DNA of 64,000 bases from Vreelandella venusta (GCF_007989605.1 NZ_BJUL01000007.1:62001-126000), one strand, 5' to 3'; positions 32,388 through 42,769 are shown, numbered from the stretch's first letter. Notes: generated by a model from the letters alone, not told the origin. A program made the numbers and translations.

Positions 32388-33587
32388 CTAATCAGTAAAG
32401 CTACTCAACAAACCACTGAAGAAACGCCTTACTTGGTCAAATAGGCGCTTAAACAAGCCACCCTCTTCAACACTTTCTAGTGCCACTAGCTGGCGCTCGC
32501 CGACCATTTCTTCGCCTAAATATACTTCTAGCGTACCGACATCATCACCTACGGCGATCGGTGCTTGAAGATCCTCATCCAGGTTCAAGCGAGCACGCAA
32601 CTCTTCGTTGCGGTTGCGCGGAAGCGTCATAAATACTTCGCCGTCAACGCCAACACGCAGTTCATTGATATCTCCCCCCCAAACACGCGGCGTTGCAAGC
32701 ACTGCACCACGCTCATAGAGCTTCATCGTTTCATAGAAGCGGAAACCGTAACTAAGGAGCTTTTGCGTCTCCTGAGCTCTTGCCTCCTCAGAATTAGTAC
32801 CCATCACGACTGAAATTAGTCGCATGCCATCACGCTCGGCCGAAGAGACAAGACAGTAACCTGCCTCCGTTGTCCAACCGGTTTTCAGACCATCGACACT
32901 CGGGTCACGCCACAGCAAGCGGTTGCGGTTTGTCTGATCGATACCACCAAACGCGAAGTTGCGCTGAGAGTAAATCGTATAGTGCTCGGGGTAATCATTA
33001 ATAATATGCTGTGACAACAGTGCCATATCACGAGCAGTGGAGTAGTGATTCTCGCCAGGAAGACCTGTCGGGTTTTGGAAATTCGTATTGTGCATCCCTA
33101 AGCGCGTAGCATGCTGATTCATCAAATCGGCAAATGGTGCCTCACCACCCGCTAGGTGCTCAGCCATCGCCACGCTAGCATCGTTACCCGATACAATAAT
33201 AATGCCATGCAGCAGATTATCGACCGAGACCTGGTCGCCTACCTCGATGAACATCTTGGAGCCGCCAGTACGCCAAGCTTTCTCACTGATATTAACCATA
33301 TCCGTCAAGCTAATTGTACCGCGATCTAACTCACGCTCGACCAGATAGGCGGTCATGAGTTTAGTCAGGCTGGCTGGTGGTAAGCGTTCATCAGAATTAT
33401 GTTCAGCAAGAATGCGACCGCTGTTGGCATCCATCAGAATCCATGAGCTCGCCGCTAGCTGAGGAGCGGAAGGAATAATCGTTTGCGGCTGTGGTATCAC
33501 CTGGGCCACGGCCGGTGAAGACACCACAGCAAAAACCGCAAACAAGCAAAGCCCTGCGGTACGGCGAATAGACATCAATACATTCAT
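32388..33587 (-). CDS. dacA: D-alanyl-D-alanine carboxypeptidase (PBP5/6-type)
   Basis: Trims the terminal D-Ala from peptidoglycan pentapeptides at the outer face of the inner membrane. The 399-residue precursor has a signal peptide (cleavage after AVA near residue 28) and the three penicillin-binding motifs: SLTK (Ser73/Lys76), SGN (133-135) and KTG (235-237). The C-terminal beta-domain and the amphipathic membrane-anchoring tail (FKRLFDQVRRFFSGLL) are present. It heads the conserved cell-shape cluster dacA-rlpA-mltB-rodA-mrdA on the minus strand. A 16-bp tandem duplication covers its stop codon. Confidence 0.95.
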   Translation of the reverse strand: MNVLMSIRRTAGLCLFAVFAVVSSPAVAQVIPQPQTIIPSAPQLAASSWILMDANSGRILAEHNSDERLPPASLTKLMTAYLVERELDRGTISLTDMVNISEKAWRTGGSKMFIEVGDQVSVDNLLHGIIIVSGNDASVAMAEHLAGGEAPFADLMNQHATRLGMHNTNFQNPTGLPGENHYSTARDMALLSQHIINDYPEHYTIYSQRNFAFGGIDQTNRNRLLWRDPSVDGLKTGWTTEAGYCLVSSAERDGMRLISVVMGTNSEEARAQETQKLLSYGFRFYETMKLYERGAVLATPRVWGGDINELRVGVDGEVFMTLPRNRNEELRARLNLDEDLQAPIAVGDDVGTLEVYLGEEMVGERQLVALESVEEGGLFKRLFDQVRRFFSGLLSSFTD

Positions 33588-33656
33588 TTCTTACTTCTCA
33601 CAACAAAGAAAAAACGTCAACGAAGCACGTTTAATTTAGCTAATAATTGGGGAGAG

Positions 33657-34631
33657 CTATCTCACGATAAACACTTGTGGAAAGCCCGCCCGACGGAGTT
33701 CTTCACGTGCTTGGGTTTCCTGCTTAGGACTCACTGGCCCAACCTGCACACGATGCACGTCTGCATCACTCATCACCCGTACGCTATGCGGCAGCTCACT
33801 GACCAAACGTTGCTGCAGCTGCTGGGCTCCTTCTTCACTGCCCAATGCCGCAATTTGTAGATAAATAGCGTCATCTGCTGCCACTGACCGCTGATCAGCC
33901 GCATCTCGAACAGGCCGCTCATTCACAGTAGAAGATGGCGAAGGCACCCCATCAACTGGCTGGCGACTTCTACCTTGCTGAGCCAGCCATTGTTCAGGCT
34001 CGATCGCCTCGACCCGAACGGATCCCGTACCATTATCTAAAAAGCCTAGCCGTGCAGCCGCTGCATAGGAAAGATCTATTTCACGGTCACTATGAAACGG
34101 CCCCCTGTCGTTGACGCGGACAATAACAGATTGACCGCTGTCTAAACTGGTGACACGGGCGAAGGTTGGCAATGGCAGTGAGCGGTGAGCCGCAGACATT
34201 TTATACATGTCATAAATCTCACCGTTTGATGTGGCATAGCCATGGAATTTTTCACCGTACCAGGAGGCCGTGCCTTGCTTCACATAGCCCGTTGCATCCG
34301 GCAACACATGATAGGTTTCACCCCACACTTCATAACTGGAGCGATTGCCGGAGCGCGATAGCGGTTCTATGCGCGGCTCAGCGTTTGGCACCTTGCTCAC
34401 ATCCGGCGGCTCTAACGGATAGGCATCGCCCGTCATTGCATAGCGCTCTCCCGATGATGCACCACCACTACTTGCTCCACTGCTGGGCGCACCGCTCGTA
34501 CTCTCAGCAGGCTTACTAGCAGGCTGATTAGCGCTATTTTGTTGAGCTTCATGGCTGGCACAGCCGCTAACCAACGCTATGATGATCACCGCACCACCTA
34601 TGCCACGAGCCTCAGACAGCACTGTTCTCAT
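33657..34631 (-). CDS. rlpA: Septal-ring lytic transglycosylase RlpA
   Basis: An outer-membrane lipoprotein that acts on denuded septal glycan strands. The 324-residue chain has a lipobox VSGC (C24) and a Ser/Gly/Ala-rich linker. The double-psi beta-barrel domain carries GTASWYGEKFHG and VRVNDRGPF, and a C-terminal SPOR domain (about 250-324) binds septal peptidoglycan. The Ser/Gly/Ala-rich linker contains near-repeats (SGAPSSGASSGGASSG). It starts 2 bp after mltB and is probably in one operon with it and rodA/mrdA. Confidence 0.93.
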   Translation of the reverse strand: MRTVLSEARGIGGAVIIIALVSGCASHEAQQNSANQPASKPAESTSGAPSSGASSGGASSGERYAMTGDAYPLEPPDVSKVPNAEPRIEPLSRSGNRSSYEVWGETYHVLPDATGYVKQGTASWYGEKFHGYATSNGEIYDMYKMSAAHRSLPLPTFARVTSLDSGQSVIVRVNDRGPFHSDREIDLSYAAAARLGFLDNGTGSVRVEAIEPEQWLAQQGRSRQPVDGVPSPSSTVNERPVRDAADQRSVAADDAIYLQIAALGSEEGAQQLQQRLVSELPHSVRVMSDADVHRVQVGPVSPKQETQAREELRRAGFPQVFIVR

Positions 34632-34633
34632 AG

Positions 34634-35650
34634 TTAGCCCTCAACCTGCCGTGCAATCGCCTCTGACAGCTCAGTCACTGCCATCGCATAGAGGTGGCTG
34701 TGGTTGTAACGGGTAATAACGTAAAAGTTATACTCCCCCAAGCGATATTGAATACTATCATCGGCAAGCTCGAGCCTTAAAGGCACCACAAGCAGCTCTG
34801 AATCCAGCGCATTCTGTGGTTCAATGCCAGCTTCAATCGCTTCAGACACAGTCACTTCAGGCTTACTGGTTTGGTTAATAGGAAGCGTCTCAGGCGCTGA
34901 ATCAGGGCCATCGGCCTCATGATAAATTGCCCCATCACGCTGCCAACCATGTACCGCAAAGTAGTTCGCCACACTGCCAATAGCATCGACCGGATTCTCC
35001 CATAAATCTCGTTTACCATCACCGTCAAAATCGACCGCATAGGCTTGATAACTTGTGGGAATAAACTGGGGATACCCCATTGCGCCGGCATACGAACCAT
35101 ACAGCTCGTCAACCTCAACGCCTTGCTCATGAGCGATTTTCAAAAAAGCCGCCAGTTCGCCGCGAAAAAAACTACCGCGAACAGGATGATTGAAGGCTAA
35201 TGTTGCTAACGAGTCTAATACGAGGTGGCTGCCTTTATGCTTACCGTAATAGGTTTCAACACCAATAATGGCAGCAATGATCTCTGGCGGGACACCATAC
35301 ACGTCCTCAGCCCGGATAAACGCATCCTCATACTCACTGATGAACTCGGCTCCCTCCTCAATACGTTGCTGGGTTAAAAATATATCCCGATACTCATACC
35401 AACGTAAGCGACGTTCAGCCGCGCCTTCCATCGCATCCAAAACAGATTGGCTAAAGTTGGCCTGATTCAGGGCATCAGTTAGCCATTGTCGAGGAATTCC
35501 TTGTGCTGTTAACTCGTCAACTAACTGTTGACTACCTTCGTGCTGCTGCGGATCTAAGGGCGACGCGTCATCAGCCCATGCAGCCGTGTAGGAGCACGCC
35601 AATAACACAGCTGCCACGCAGCCACTTGCTTTACTTCGGGCCCATTTCAT
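34634..35650 (-). CDS. mltB: Membrane-bound lytic murein transglycosylase B
   Basis: Cleaves peptidoglycan glycan strands to 1,6-anhydro products. The ATG at 35650 is preceded by AGGAG at good distance and yields 338 residues: a signal sequence (cleavage near AWA), then the MltB catalytic domain with the catalytic glutamate E132 in GVETYYGKHKGSH and the conserved YAGAMGYPQFIPTSY. The signal lacks an obvious lipobox with the usual spacing (ACSYTAAWA follows LL), so it may be the soluble SltB-type form rather than a lipoprotein. A GTG start at 35677 is possible but poorer. Confidence 0.93.
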   Translation of the reverse strand: MKWARSKASGCVAAVLLACSYTAAWADDASPLDPQQHEGSQQLVDELTAQGIPRQWLTDALNQANFSQSVLDAMEGAAERRLRWYEYRDIFLTQQRIEEGAEFISEYEDAFIRAEDVYGVPPEIIAAIIGVETYYGKHKGSHLVLDSLATLAFNHPVRGSFFRGELAAFLKIAHEQGVEVDELYGSYAGAMGYPQFIPTSYQAYAVDFDGDGKRDLWENPVDAIGSVANYFAVHGWQRDGAIYHEADGPDSAPETLPINQTSKPEVTVSEAIEAGIEPQNALDSELLVVPLRLELADDSIQYRLGEYNFYVITRYNHSHLYAMAVTELSEAIARQVEG

Positions 35651-35697
35651 TAACTTACCACTCCTGTGAAAAAGCACCGCTACTTATCTATTCGATA

Positions 35698-36861
35698 CTA
35701 GCGCGGCAACAACCGCCGATGGGCATGTATTGACATGAGAATACCGAACCCCGCCAGCAAGGTCACGCTGGAAGTCCCGCCATAGCTCACTAGCGGCAGC
35801 GGCACGCCAACAACGGGCAAAATACCACTCACCATGCCGACATTGACAAATACATATATAAAAAATGTCAGGATAATACTGCCTGCAAAAAGTCGCCCAA
35901 AAGTGTCCTGGGCAGACGCTGCCAGCCACAGTCCACGTCCCACAATCATGACATACAGAGATAGCAGAACTAGCATTCCCACTAGGCCAAACTCTTCACC
36001 TAGCACGGCAATAATAAAATCTGTATGGCGCTCAGGCAGGAATTCTAATTGAGATTGAGTACCCTCAAGCCAGCCCTTCCCCCACAAGCCACCGCTACCT
36101 ATTGCTGTTGTTGATTGAATAATATTCCAACCCGCTCCTAAGGGGTCACTGTCCGGATCCAGGAACGTTAAAACCCGTTGACGTTGGTAGTTGTGCATAT
36201 TCATCCATAACACAGGAAGCCCTGCTGCAATTAAGGCGCCAATCAAACCAATCAAGCGCCAGGACAAACCTGCCAGAAGCACAACAATCACCGCCGCACT
36301 GGCCACTAAAAGCGACGTTCCAAGGTCCGGCTGAATAGCCGTCAGTACCACCGGCAAGCCGATGATCACCGCACAAACAAAAATATGCTTGAAGCGTGGC
36401 GGTAATTGGCAACGATTCAGATAGGCGGCCACCATCAGTGGCACCGCTAGCTTCATCATCTCAGATGGTTGAAATCGAATAACGCCCGGTATTTCAAGCC
36501 ACCGCTTTGCCCCCATTCCCACATCGCCAGCTATCTCCACTGCCAACAACATAGCTAAGCCCAGACCGTAAGCAAAGGGAGCCCAGCGCAGAAACGTGGA
36601 AGGCGACAATTGAGCAATAACCACCATAACCACAATGGCAACACCGAAACGTATCGCTTGCGCAATTACCGTATCAACACGCTGCCCGGAAGCGCTATAA
36701 AGCACTAACAAACCGCCCCCCATCAGCAACAACAGCAACCCTAGCAACCACGGGTCCAGGTGAATCCGCTCCCAGATGCTTTTGCGCCTAGCAATACCGC
36801 TATCTGGCGGGCGTACGGGATAACGACGTAGTGGGCGAGAGAGAGTTTGCCATGAACTCAT
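35698..36861 (-). CDS. rodA: Rod-shape peptidoglycan glycosyltransferase RodA
   Basis: A SEDS-family polymerase that elongates glycan strands with PBP2. The 387-residue protein has about ten transmembrane helices and the family blocks GAKRWLEIPGVIRFQPSEMMKLA, PDLGTSLL and the C-terminal PLPLVSYGGTSS. The SEDS catalytic aspartate is expected in the loop with LPERHTDFIIAVLGEEFG. Its first base overlaps the mrdA stop, so the RodA-PBP2 partners are translationally coupled. Confidence 0.96.
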   Translation of the reverse strand: MSSWQTLSRPLRRYPVRPPDSGIARRKSIWERIHLDPWLLGLLLLLMGGGLLVLYSASGQRVDTVIAQAIRFGVAIVVMVVIAQLSPSTFLRWAPFAYGLGLAMLLAVEIAGDVGMGAKRWLEIPGVIRFQPSEMMKLAVPLMVAAYLNRCQLPPRFKHIFVCAVIIGLPVVLTAIQPDLGTSLLVASAAVIVVLLAGLSWRLIGLIGALIAAGLPVLWMNMHNYQRQRVLTFLDPDSDPLGAGWNIIQSTTAIGSGGLWGKGWLEGTQSQLEFLPERHTDFIIAVLGEEFGLVGMLVLLSLYVMIVGRGLWLAASAQDTFGRLFAGSIILTFFIYVFVNVGMVSGILPVVGVPLPLVSYGGTSSVTLLAGFGILMSIHAHRRLLPR

Positions 36862-38768
36862 TAATTGCCCTCCACTCTGGCGGTATCTTCTACTAGTGCT
36901 TCTTTAACTTGCTCAGCGTCTGGCGCATCGTCTCTTAATATCCATGCATCGGTCATCGCACGCGCCAAATGGGCGGCATGTGTACTCCCGCCCCCAGCAT
37001 TTTCAACAATAACTGAGACCGCAATTTGCGGATCATCGATGGGCGCAAACGCCATAAAAAGAGCGTGATCGCGCAGGCGCTCCTCAAGTTCTGCGGCGTT
37101 GTAACGCTGATCTTGGCCAAGCGAGAATACCTGAGCCGTGCCTGATTTCCCCCCCATACGGTACTCTAGCCCCACCCCGGTGCGGCGTGCCGTGCCTTCT
37201 CTCCCGCTGAGCACTTTTTCCATGCCGCTGAAAACACGGTCCCACCAATTGTCATTATCCAACTGAATATCGGGCAGCGTATCTGGCAAATCCAGCGCTA
37301 AGGGCTCGTCGCCTATTGCTAGCGCAAGGCGTGGTTTTACCCAATGACCGCGATTAGCCAATGTCGCCGTTGCACTCGCTAGCTGTAACGGAGTTACCTG
37401 CCAATAACCTTGCCCAATCCCCACCGAGAGTGTTTCACCGGGATACCAAGGTTGATTAAAACGCGCCCGCTTCCAGTCACGAGACGGCATCAGACCGGTA
37501 CTTTCGCCTTGCACATCATGAGCAACACGTTGGCCAAAACCAAAGTTGGTCATTTGTTCATGCAGGTTATCGATCCCAAGGTCATGGGCTAGAGTGTAGT
37601 AATAAGTGTTGTTTGAAACGGCAAGAGACCGCTCCATATCTACCCGGCCGTGCCCCCAGCGTAGCCAATTACGATAGCGACGAGAGTCGTTGGGCAACTG
37701 ATAAAAACCAGGATCATTAATCGTGCTATCGGGAGTGACAACCCCCTCTACGAGCCCCGCAAGTGCCAAAAAGGGCTTAATGGTTGAACCTGGTGGATAA
37801 TGGCCACGAATTGCTCGATTAAATAACGGGAGGTCGATATTTTCCTGTAAGCCACGATAAGAAGCGACATCAATTCCCGTTACAAACTGATTACTATCAA
37901 AACCAGGCGTCGATACCATGGCCAGGATTTCACCTGTCCCAGGAACGATAGCAACGATAGATCCACGCCGATCATCTAACAGCTCGTAAGCGAGCATTTG
38001 CATTGACTTATCAAGCGTTAATGTAAGATTCGCCCCAGGTACCGGATCAGTACGACCCAGCTCTCTGAGTACACGCCCACGTGCGTTCGTTTCAACTTTA
38101 CGCAGCCCAGCCTGCCCGTGCAGCTCTGTCTCGTAAAATCGCTCAATCCCCGTTTTACCAATAAAGTGCGTTCCCGCATATCGCCCAGCATCTAGGGTTT
38201 GCATCTCTTCTGCGTTGATACGTCCGACATAACCCAGCGAATGAGCCATCATTTCGGCATCAGGATAGTAGCGAAGCAGTTGTGCCTCTACTTCGACCCC
38301 TGGTAGACGATGTCGATTCACCGCTAGCCGGGCGATTTGATCTTCACTCAAATCGCTCATTAAAAGCGCTGGCTGGAACGGGCGCTGGCGCTGCCGGGAA
38401 CGGACATTAAACGCTTCAATATCTTCTTCGGGTAGATCTAGAAGCTCAACTAACAACGCCAGCGTTTCATCTAAATCATCAACTCGCTCGCGCACCAATG
38501 TGAGGTTATAAGTAGGGCGATTTTCGGCAAGAAGGACGCCGTTGCGGTCGTAAATCAATCCCCGGTTGGGGGGCAGCGGTTCAACACGGACACGGTTTTT
38601 TTCAGAGCGAGTACTGTATAAGTCGTGCTGAACGATCTGTAAGTAAGCCAAACGCCCCGTCAGCAGCCCCGTCAAAACGACCACCACTAAGACGGCAAGT
38701 AGCGCCCTGACACGAAAAATGCGCAATTCTTGCTCAGGGTTTTTAAGCGTGTCATGGCGCTTAGGCAT
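36861..38768 (-). CDS. mrdA: Penicillin-binding protein 2
   Basis: The elongasome DD-transpeptidase that cross-links strands made by RodA. The 635-residue protein has a short cytoplasmic N-terminus, one membrane anchor (about 20-45), a dimerisation/pedestal domain and the transpeptidase domain. The active serine is S328 in GSTIKPF, followed by SNN (SVSNNTYYY in the form AVSNN) and KSGT (GGKSGTAQVF). First of the closely packed mrdA-rodA-mltB-rlpA group, 35 bp after rlmH. Confidence 0.96.
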   Translation of the reverse strand: MPKRHDTLKNPEQELRIFRVRALLAVLVVVVLTGLLTGRLAYLQIVQHDLYSTRSEKNRVRVEPLPPNRGLIYDRNGVLLAENRPTYNLTLVRERVDDLDETLALLVELLDLPEEDIEAFNVRSRQRQRPFQPALLMSDLSEDQIARLAVNRHRLPGVEVEAQLLRYYPDAEMMAHSLGYVGRINAEEMQTLDAGRYAGTHFIGKTGIERFYETELHGQAGLRKVETNARGRVLRELGRTDPVPGANLTLTLDKSMQMLAYELLDDRRGSIVAIVPGTGEILAMVSTPGFDSNQFVTGIDVASYRGLQENIDLPLFNRAIRGHYPPGSTIKPFLALAGLVEGVVTPDSTINDPGFYQLPNDSRRYRNWLRWGHGRVDMERSLAVSNNTYYYTLAHDLGIDNLHEQMTNFGFGQRVAHDVQGESTGLMPSRDWKRARFNQPWYPGETLSVGIGQGYWQVTPLQLASATATLANRGHWVKPRLALAIGDEPLALDLPDTLPDIQLDNDNWWDRVFSGMEKVLSGREGTARRTGVGLEYRMGGKSGTAQVFSLGQDQRYNAAELEERLRDHALFMAFAPIDDPQIAVSVIVENAGGGSTHAAHLARAMTDAWILRDDAPDAEQVKEALVEDTARVEGN

Positions 38769-38803
38769 GGGTAAAGATGACTCTCAAATCAGACAAAAAG
38801 CAG

Positions 38804-39271
38804 TTATCGATGATAGGGATGACCTACTAGCAGGGTCCACGCCCGGTAAAGTTGCTCAGCCAGCATGATGCGTACCAGAGGGTGCGGTAATGTGAGGGGC
38901 GATAAAGACCACGCTTTATCAGCCATTGCTGAAAGGGATGGCTCTAAGCCATCAGGCCCTCCCACCAACAGCACTATATCTTTGCCCAACATGCGCCAAG
39001 CGTCGGCTTCGTCAGCAAGTTGCTCGGTACTCCAGGTTTTACCCTTAACCTCAAGTGCCACGACATACTCATCGCCACGCAGTTTGTCACGTATACGCTG
39101 AGCTTCTTGCGCACGCGCTTTGGCTATATCGGCATTTTTGCCACGCTGACCCAGTGGAATCTCTTCAATTTCAAGCGAAAAGTCTCTAGGCAGCCGTTTG
39201 CGGTAGGTTTCAATGCCCTCCTCAACCCAGCCAGGCATTTTGGTGCCCACCGCTAACAGCCGGATCTTCAT
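38804..39271 (-). CDS. rlmH: 23S rRNA pseudouridine-1915 N3-methyltransferase
   Basis: A SPOUT-class methyltransferase acting on 70S ribosomes at helix 69. The 155-residue length equals the E. coli protein. The SAM-binding knot has VLLVGGPDGLEPS and the C-terminal ends in the conserved SPLTLPHPLVRIMLAEQLYRAW...GHPYHR block, which reaches the substrate. Start overlaps the rsfS stop by 4 bp. Confidence 0.96.
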   Translation of the reverse strand: MKIRLLAVGTKMPGWVEEGIETYRKRLPRDFSLEIEEIPLGQRGKNADIAKARAQEAQRIRDKLRGDEYVVALEVKGKTWSTEQLADEADAWRMLGKDIVLLVGGPDGLEPSLSAMADKAWSLSPLTLPHPLVRIMLAEQLYRAWTLLVGHPYHR

Positions 39272-39654
39272 GACATTGTGGCTCGCTCTTCAAACCGCTT
39301 CAGCGACTCACTAATAGCCCCAGCGTCATTAGGCAGGTCTGCCCATAAGCGCTCAAGATCATAGAGGGCTCGAGCTTCAGGCAACATAATATGGACAACT
39401 ACATCGCCTAAGTCGACCAATACCCAGTCAGCATTATCGCCACCTTCAACCCCACGAGGCGAAAGCCCTGACGCTTTAGCCTTTTCAACAACATTTTGCG
39501 CTAAAGCAGCCACGTGGCGAGTAGACGTACCACTGGCGATCAGCATCAAGTCAGTGACTTCAGTCAGCTTGGAAACATCTAACTGCGTAATATCTCGTGC
39601 TTTAAGTTCTTCTAGGGCATCAACCGCTAGATTTTTAAGTGTATCGATGTGCAT
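39268..39654 (-). CDS. rsfS: Ribosomal silencing factor RsfS
   Basis: Binds uL14 on the 50S subunit and blocks subunit joining when nutrients are short. The product is about 128 residues from the ATG at 39654, with the family core DLMLIASGTSTRHVAALAQ and DWVLVDLGDVVVHIM. A TTG at 39669 would add five residues; the AGGAG directly before 39654 has a short spacing, so the exact start is open. It forms an rsfS-rlmH pair, as in E. coli. Confidence 0.94.
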   Translation of the reverse strand: MHIDTLKNLAVDALEELKARDITQLDVSKLTEVTDLMLIASGTSTRHVAALAQNVVEKAKASGLSPRGVEGGDNADWVLVDLGDVVVHIMLPEARALYDLERLWADLPNDAGAISESLKRFEERATMS

Positions 39655-39761
39655 GGCTCCTAAAGGCAACCCCTTGTTGTCGCAAGCTCAGCAAAAGCAA
39701 GCTCGGTGATAGTCAGTCAATCAGCCGGCCATTGTAACGGCTTCTTTCCTGACTGCCAGTG

Positions 39762-40421
39762 CTATTCGCCAGAATGATAGAGGCCATGCCGCAGAATGGC
39801 TTCCTCAACGGCCTCAGGCAGTAGATAACGAACGCTTTCGCCCTTTTCTAAACGCTCTCTAATATAAGTAGCCGAAATCGCCATCATGGAGGGCAAAGCC
39901 AGCGTCAGAACATTACCATTAGGACTTCGCATCAGTTCATCTACACTATCGACTTCACGATCACCCACCAGTTCCCTTAATGCTTCAGGCCAGCATTCGT
40001 TATAGCCAGGTCGAGCGATTACAACGAGATGTGCTAAGGAGAATATCTGATTAACTTTGTACCATTTGGCTAACCGCAGAAAAGCATCGAACCCGATAAT
40101 CATGACGAGACGCGCACTATCGCCATACGCTTGCCGCAGCTCGGCAAGCGTATCCACACTATAAGAAGGCCCTTCGCGGCGTAGCTCCCGGTCATCAGCC
40201 ATCACACTAGGCGTGTCGCCAATACCTAGCCTTAACAACTCAAAACGCTGCTCCGGTGATACCTGAGGCGTATCGCGCAGCGGCGGCTGAGGCGCGGGAA
40301 TCATGTGCAAACGATCCAGCTCAAGGGCTTCACGAACCTCAACGGCACTTCGCAAATGCCCCAGATGCACAGGATCAAAGGTGCCCCCCAGCATGCCTAT
40401 TCGCATGGGTGTTGAACTCAT
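39762..40421 (-). CDS. nadD: Nicotinate-mononucleotide adenylyltransferase
   Basis: Makes NaAD from nicotinate mononucleotide and ATP in NAD synthesis. The 219-residue protein has the nucleotidyltransferase signature [13 protein letters not shown] with HLGH at 19-22 and the C-terminal [10 protein letters not shown] matching the ISSTxxR motif. The start overlaps the proA stop by 4 bp. It sits upstream of rsfS-rlmH in transcription order, in the conserved nadD-rsfS-rlmH arrangement. Confidence 0.95.
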   Translation of the reverse strand: MSSTPMRIGMLGGTFDPVHLGHLRSAVEVREALELDRLHMIPAPQPPLRDTPQVSPEQRFELLRLGIGDTPSVMADDRELRREGPSYSVDTLAELRQAYGDSARLVMIIGFDAFLRLAKWYKVNQIFSLAHLVVIARPGYNECWPEALRELVGDREVDSVDELMRSPNGNVLTLALPSMMAISATYIRERLEKGESVRYLLPEAVEEAILRHGLYHSGE

Positions 40422-41725
40422 TGCCTGATTTGCCCATCACCAAAGACGACATATTTTTGCGTTGTAAGCCCTTCTAACCCAACCGGCCCTCGAGCATGTA
40501 ACTTATCGGTTGAGATACCAATTTCAGCGCCCAGTCCATACTCAAAGCCATCAGCAAAGCGCGTTGAGGCATTTACGATGACTGAGCTTGAGTCGACCTC
40601 AGCCATAAAGCGTCTCGCTAGACTGATGTCTTGAGTCACGATGGCGTCAGTATGGTGGGAGCCATATTGCTCGATATGCTGAATCGCCTCATCCATGCCA
40701 TCAACGACCTTAATCGCTAGAATAGGCGCAAGGTACTCAGCGCCCCAGTCTTCTTCGGTAGCCAACGCCGCTTGGGGCAGCAAAGCTTGTGTACGCTCGC
40801 AACCGCGTAGCTCAACATGGTGCTCGGCGTAGGCACGAGCCAACTCTGGCAGCACGATGTCAGCAATCGGCGCATCCACTAGCAGCGTCTCCATCGTATT
40901 GCAGGTGCCATAGCGATGCGTTTTGGCGTTCACAGCGATGGCCAACGCTTTAGCGGGATCGGCCGTAGTGTCGATGTAAACGTGACAAACCCCATCGAGG
41001 TGTTTAATGACCGGCACCGTTGCTTCCCGGGAGATGCGCTCTATTAGCGACTTTCCACCTCTTGGAATTATGACGTCGACGTACTCGGGCATGCTAATCA
41101 TCGCACCCACTGCAGCGCGATCAGTGGTGGCAATAACCTGAACGGATTCAGCTGGCAAGCCAACCTCAGCTAGCCCCTCCTGAATACAACTGCTAATCGC
41201 CGCATTTGACGCACTGGCCTCAGAACCGCCGCGTAGTAAGCAAGCATTACCCGATTTTAAGCACAGGCTTGCTGCCTCAAGGGTAACGTTGGGACGAGAT
41301 TCATAAATAATGCCAATAACCCCAAGTGGCACACGCATTTTGCCAACTTGAATGCCGCTTGGGCGGTAGCGCATATCGTCAATTTCGCCAACGGGGTCTG
41401 GCAATGCAGCCACTTGGAGAAGGCCTTCAACCATGGCATCAATTCGCCCATCATTAAGCGCCAGACGATCGAGCAAGGCAGTGTCTAAGCCACTTTCTTT
41501 GCCACGCTGCAAATCAAGCGCATTCGCTTCTAGTATTAATTGCCTAGATGCCGTCAGGCGTGATGCCATTGCTTCAAGCGCACGGTTTTTTAATCCCGTA
41601 TCAGCGCGGCGCAACTCTCGAGCAGCCGCCCTAGCGCCTTGACCAAGCACCTGGATATAAGCGGGCACATCCCCCGCAGCTAATTGCTGTAGGGCTACGT
41701 TTTGGCGTGCGTTTGAACCGCTCAT
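40418..41725 (-). CDS. proA: Gamma-glutamyl phosphate reductase
   Basis: Second enzyme of proline synthesis, reducing gamma-glutamyl phosphate to the semialdehyde with NADPH. The 435-residue protein has the aldehyde-dehydrogenase-like fold, with the catalytic cysteine C275 in [15 protein letters not shown] and the conserved [14 protein letters not shown] and [14 protein letters not shown] segments. proB is not adjacent. Proline is a common osmoprotectant in halophiles, but no osmotic control element is visible. Confidence 0.95.
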   Translation of the reverse strand: MSGSNARQNVALQQLAAGDVPAYIQVLGQGARAAARELRRADTGLKNRALEAMASRLTASRQLILEANALDLQRGKESGLDTALLDRLALNDGRIDAMVEGLLQVAALPDPVGEIDDMRYRPSGIQVGKMRVPLGVIGIIYESRPNVTLEAASLCLKSGNACLLRGGSEASASNAAISSCIQEGLAEVGLPAESVQVIATTDRAAVGAMISMPEYVDVIIPRGGKSLIERISREATVPVIKHLDGVCHVYIDTTADPAKALAIAVNAKTHRYGTCNTMETLLVDAPIADIVLPELARAYAEHHVELRGCERTQALLPQAALATEEDWGAEYLAPILAIKVVDGMDEAIQHIEQYGSHHTDAIVTQDISLARRFMAEVDSSSVIVNASTRFADGFEYGLGAEIGISTDKLHARGPVGLEGLTTQKYVVFGDGQIRQ

Positions 41726-41911
41726 ACTTTCTCCCTGTCTTATCGCCTATGCAAGGCAAATTGCATTCTATGGTAGTGGTACTAGGTGTTTGGCAGTATG
41801 TTACGCCATTAGAGCGTTATACTGATGCTGTTAATGATTACATTTCGATGCCCACGCCTAGTCAAAGTGTTGCATGGGCAACCCTGAATTAAAGGTGAAT
41901 AGTAAGCCACC

Positions 41912-42769
41912 ATGCAAAGCAAGTACAAAATACGCCTACTGAGAGCTAACTTGTTCGCAGCGGCGTTAGCATTAGCGTACTGGACATTTATGGCGCAGCC
42001 AGTGGCCGCGCTAGTACTCTGGTTGTCTGTAGGCTGGCTTTTTGTTACTGCGCTATTGCTCGATTTTAGCCATCGTCGTTCTAAAGCCCTACCTTGGCAA
42101 GTAATCACCGGGGCGCTACTGTTGGGGCTGATTGCCGTGGCTCCAGAACGCCATAGCTTTTTAATATGGGCTTGGGCGGCAATGTTCATGCTGCCTCAGC
42201 AACGCTGGGTGGCCGTATTCAATACCTTCGCTGCGTTGATTAGCTGGTCATTAATTGCCCCTCTTCTTAGCTTACCCGAAGCGCTACTACTGTTGGCGAC
42301 ATTAATCACGCTAGGCGTACTATCCAGTGCCAAAGCGTGCCAGTTAATCGATATTAACGGCTCCATTCGCAAACGCCTTAGGCTAATCCCCGGGCTAAAT
42401 CTATGGCCAAGCGGACAGCTGCTGAGAGACCTGAGCCGTGAACAGACCCGCTCTGAACGTGAAGCCATCTATGCAGAGTTATTAATTATTCAAGTTAAAC
42501 GCCATCAGCTTTGGTCGACGGCGCAAAAATTATGCAACCTCATATACAGCTTCGAACACGTTTATCGGTTAAATAATCAGACGCTTGCCGCTTTGATGTT
42601 GTCACATAATGCCAAAGAAGCCGCCCATCGCCGCAAGCTTCTCTGTGCAGGCCTCCCAGAAACACAGCACTCCCACCACCTACCACTCATGGATATAGAG
42701 CTATCACGCCTATCCGTCGAGGCGTTAGTTCAGCTCCCGCTTCAACAACGGAAAGCTAACGATGATTGA
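41912..42769 (+). CDS. Membrane protein with eroded GGDEF-like domain (tandem copy 1)
   Basis: A 285-residue protein with five or six transmembrane helices in residues 10-140 and a cytoplasmic C-terminal half (about 165-250) whose pattern follows a GGDEF domain. A strand LLIIQVKRHQL is followed by a helix, then VYRLNNQTLAALML where the signature would be; the five signature positions read NNQTL (221-225). No metal or GTP-binding residues remain, so diguanylate cyclase activity is not expected. The next gene overlaps by 8 bp and has the same plan. The family match is my alignment by eye and is not certain. Divergent from proA. Confidence 0.6.
   Translation: MQSKYKIRLLRANLFAAALALAYWTFMAQPVAALVLWLSVGWLFVTALLLDFSHRRSKALPWQVITGALLLGLIAVAPERHSFLIWAWAAMFMLPQQRWVAVFNTFAALISWSLIAPLLSLPEALLLLATLITLGVLSSAKACQLIDINGSIRKRLRLIPGLNLWPSGQLLRDLSREQTRSEREAIYAELLIIQVKRHQLWSTAQKLCNLIYSFEHVYRLNNQTLAALMLSHNAKEAAHRRKLLCAGLPETQHSHHLPLMDIELSRLSVEALVQLPLQQRKANDD

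Noticed and set aside
32367..32402. Possible start of a repeat array or CRISPR
   Set aside because: Only two 16-bp tandem units with no spacers; simple slippage explains them.
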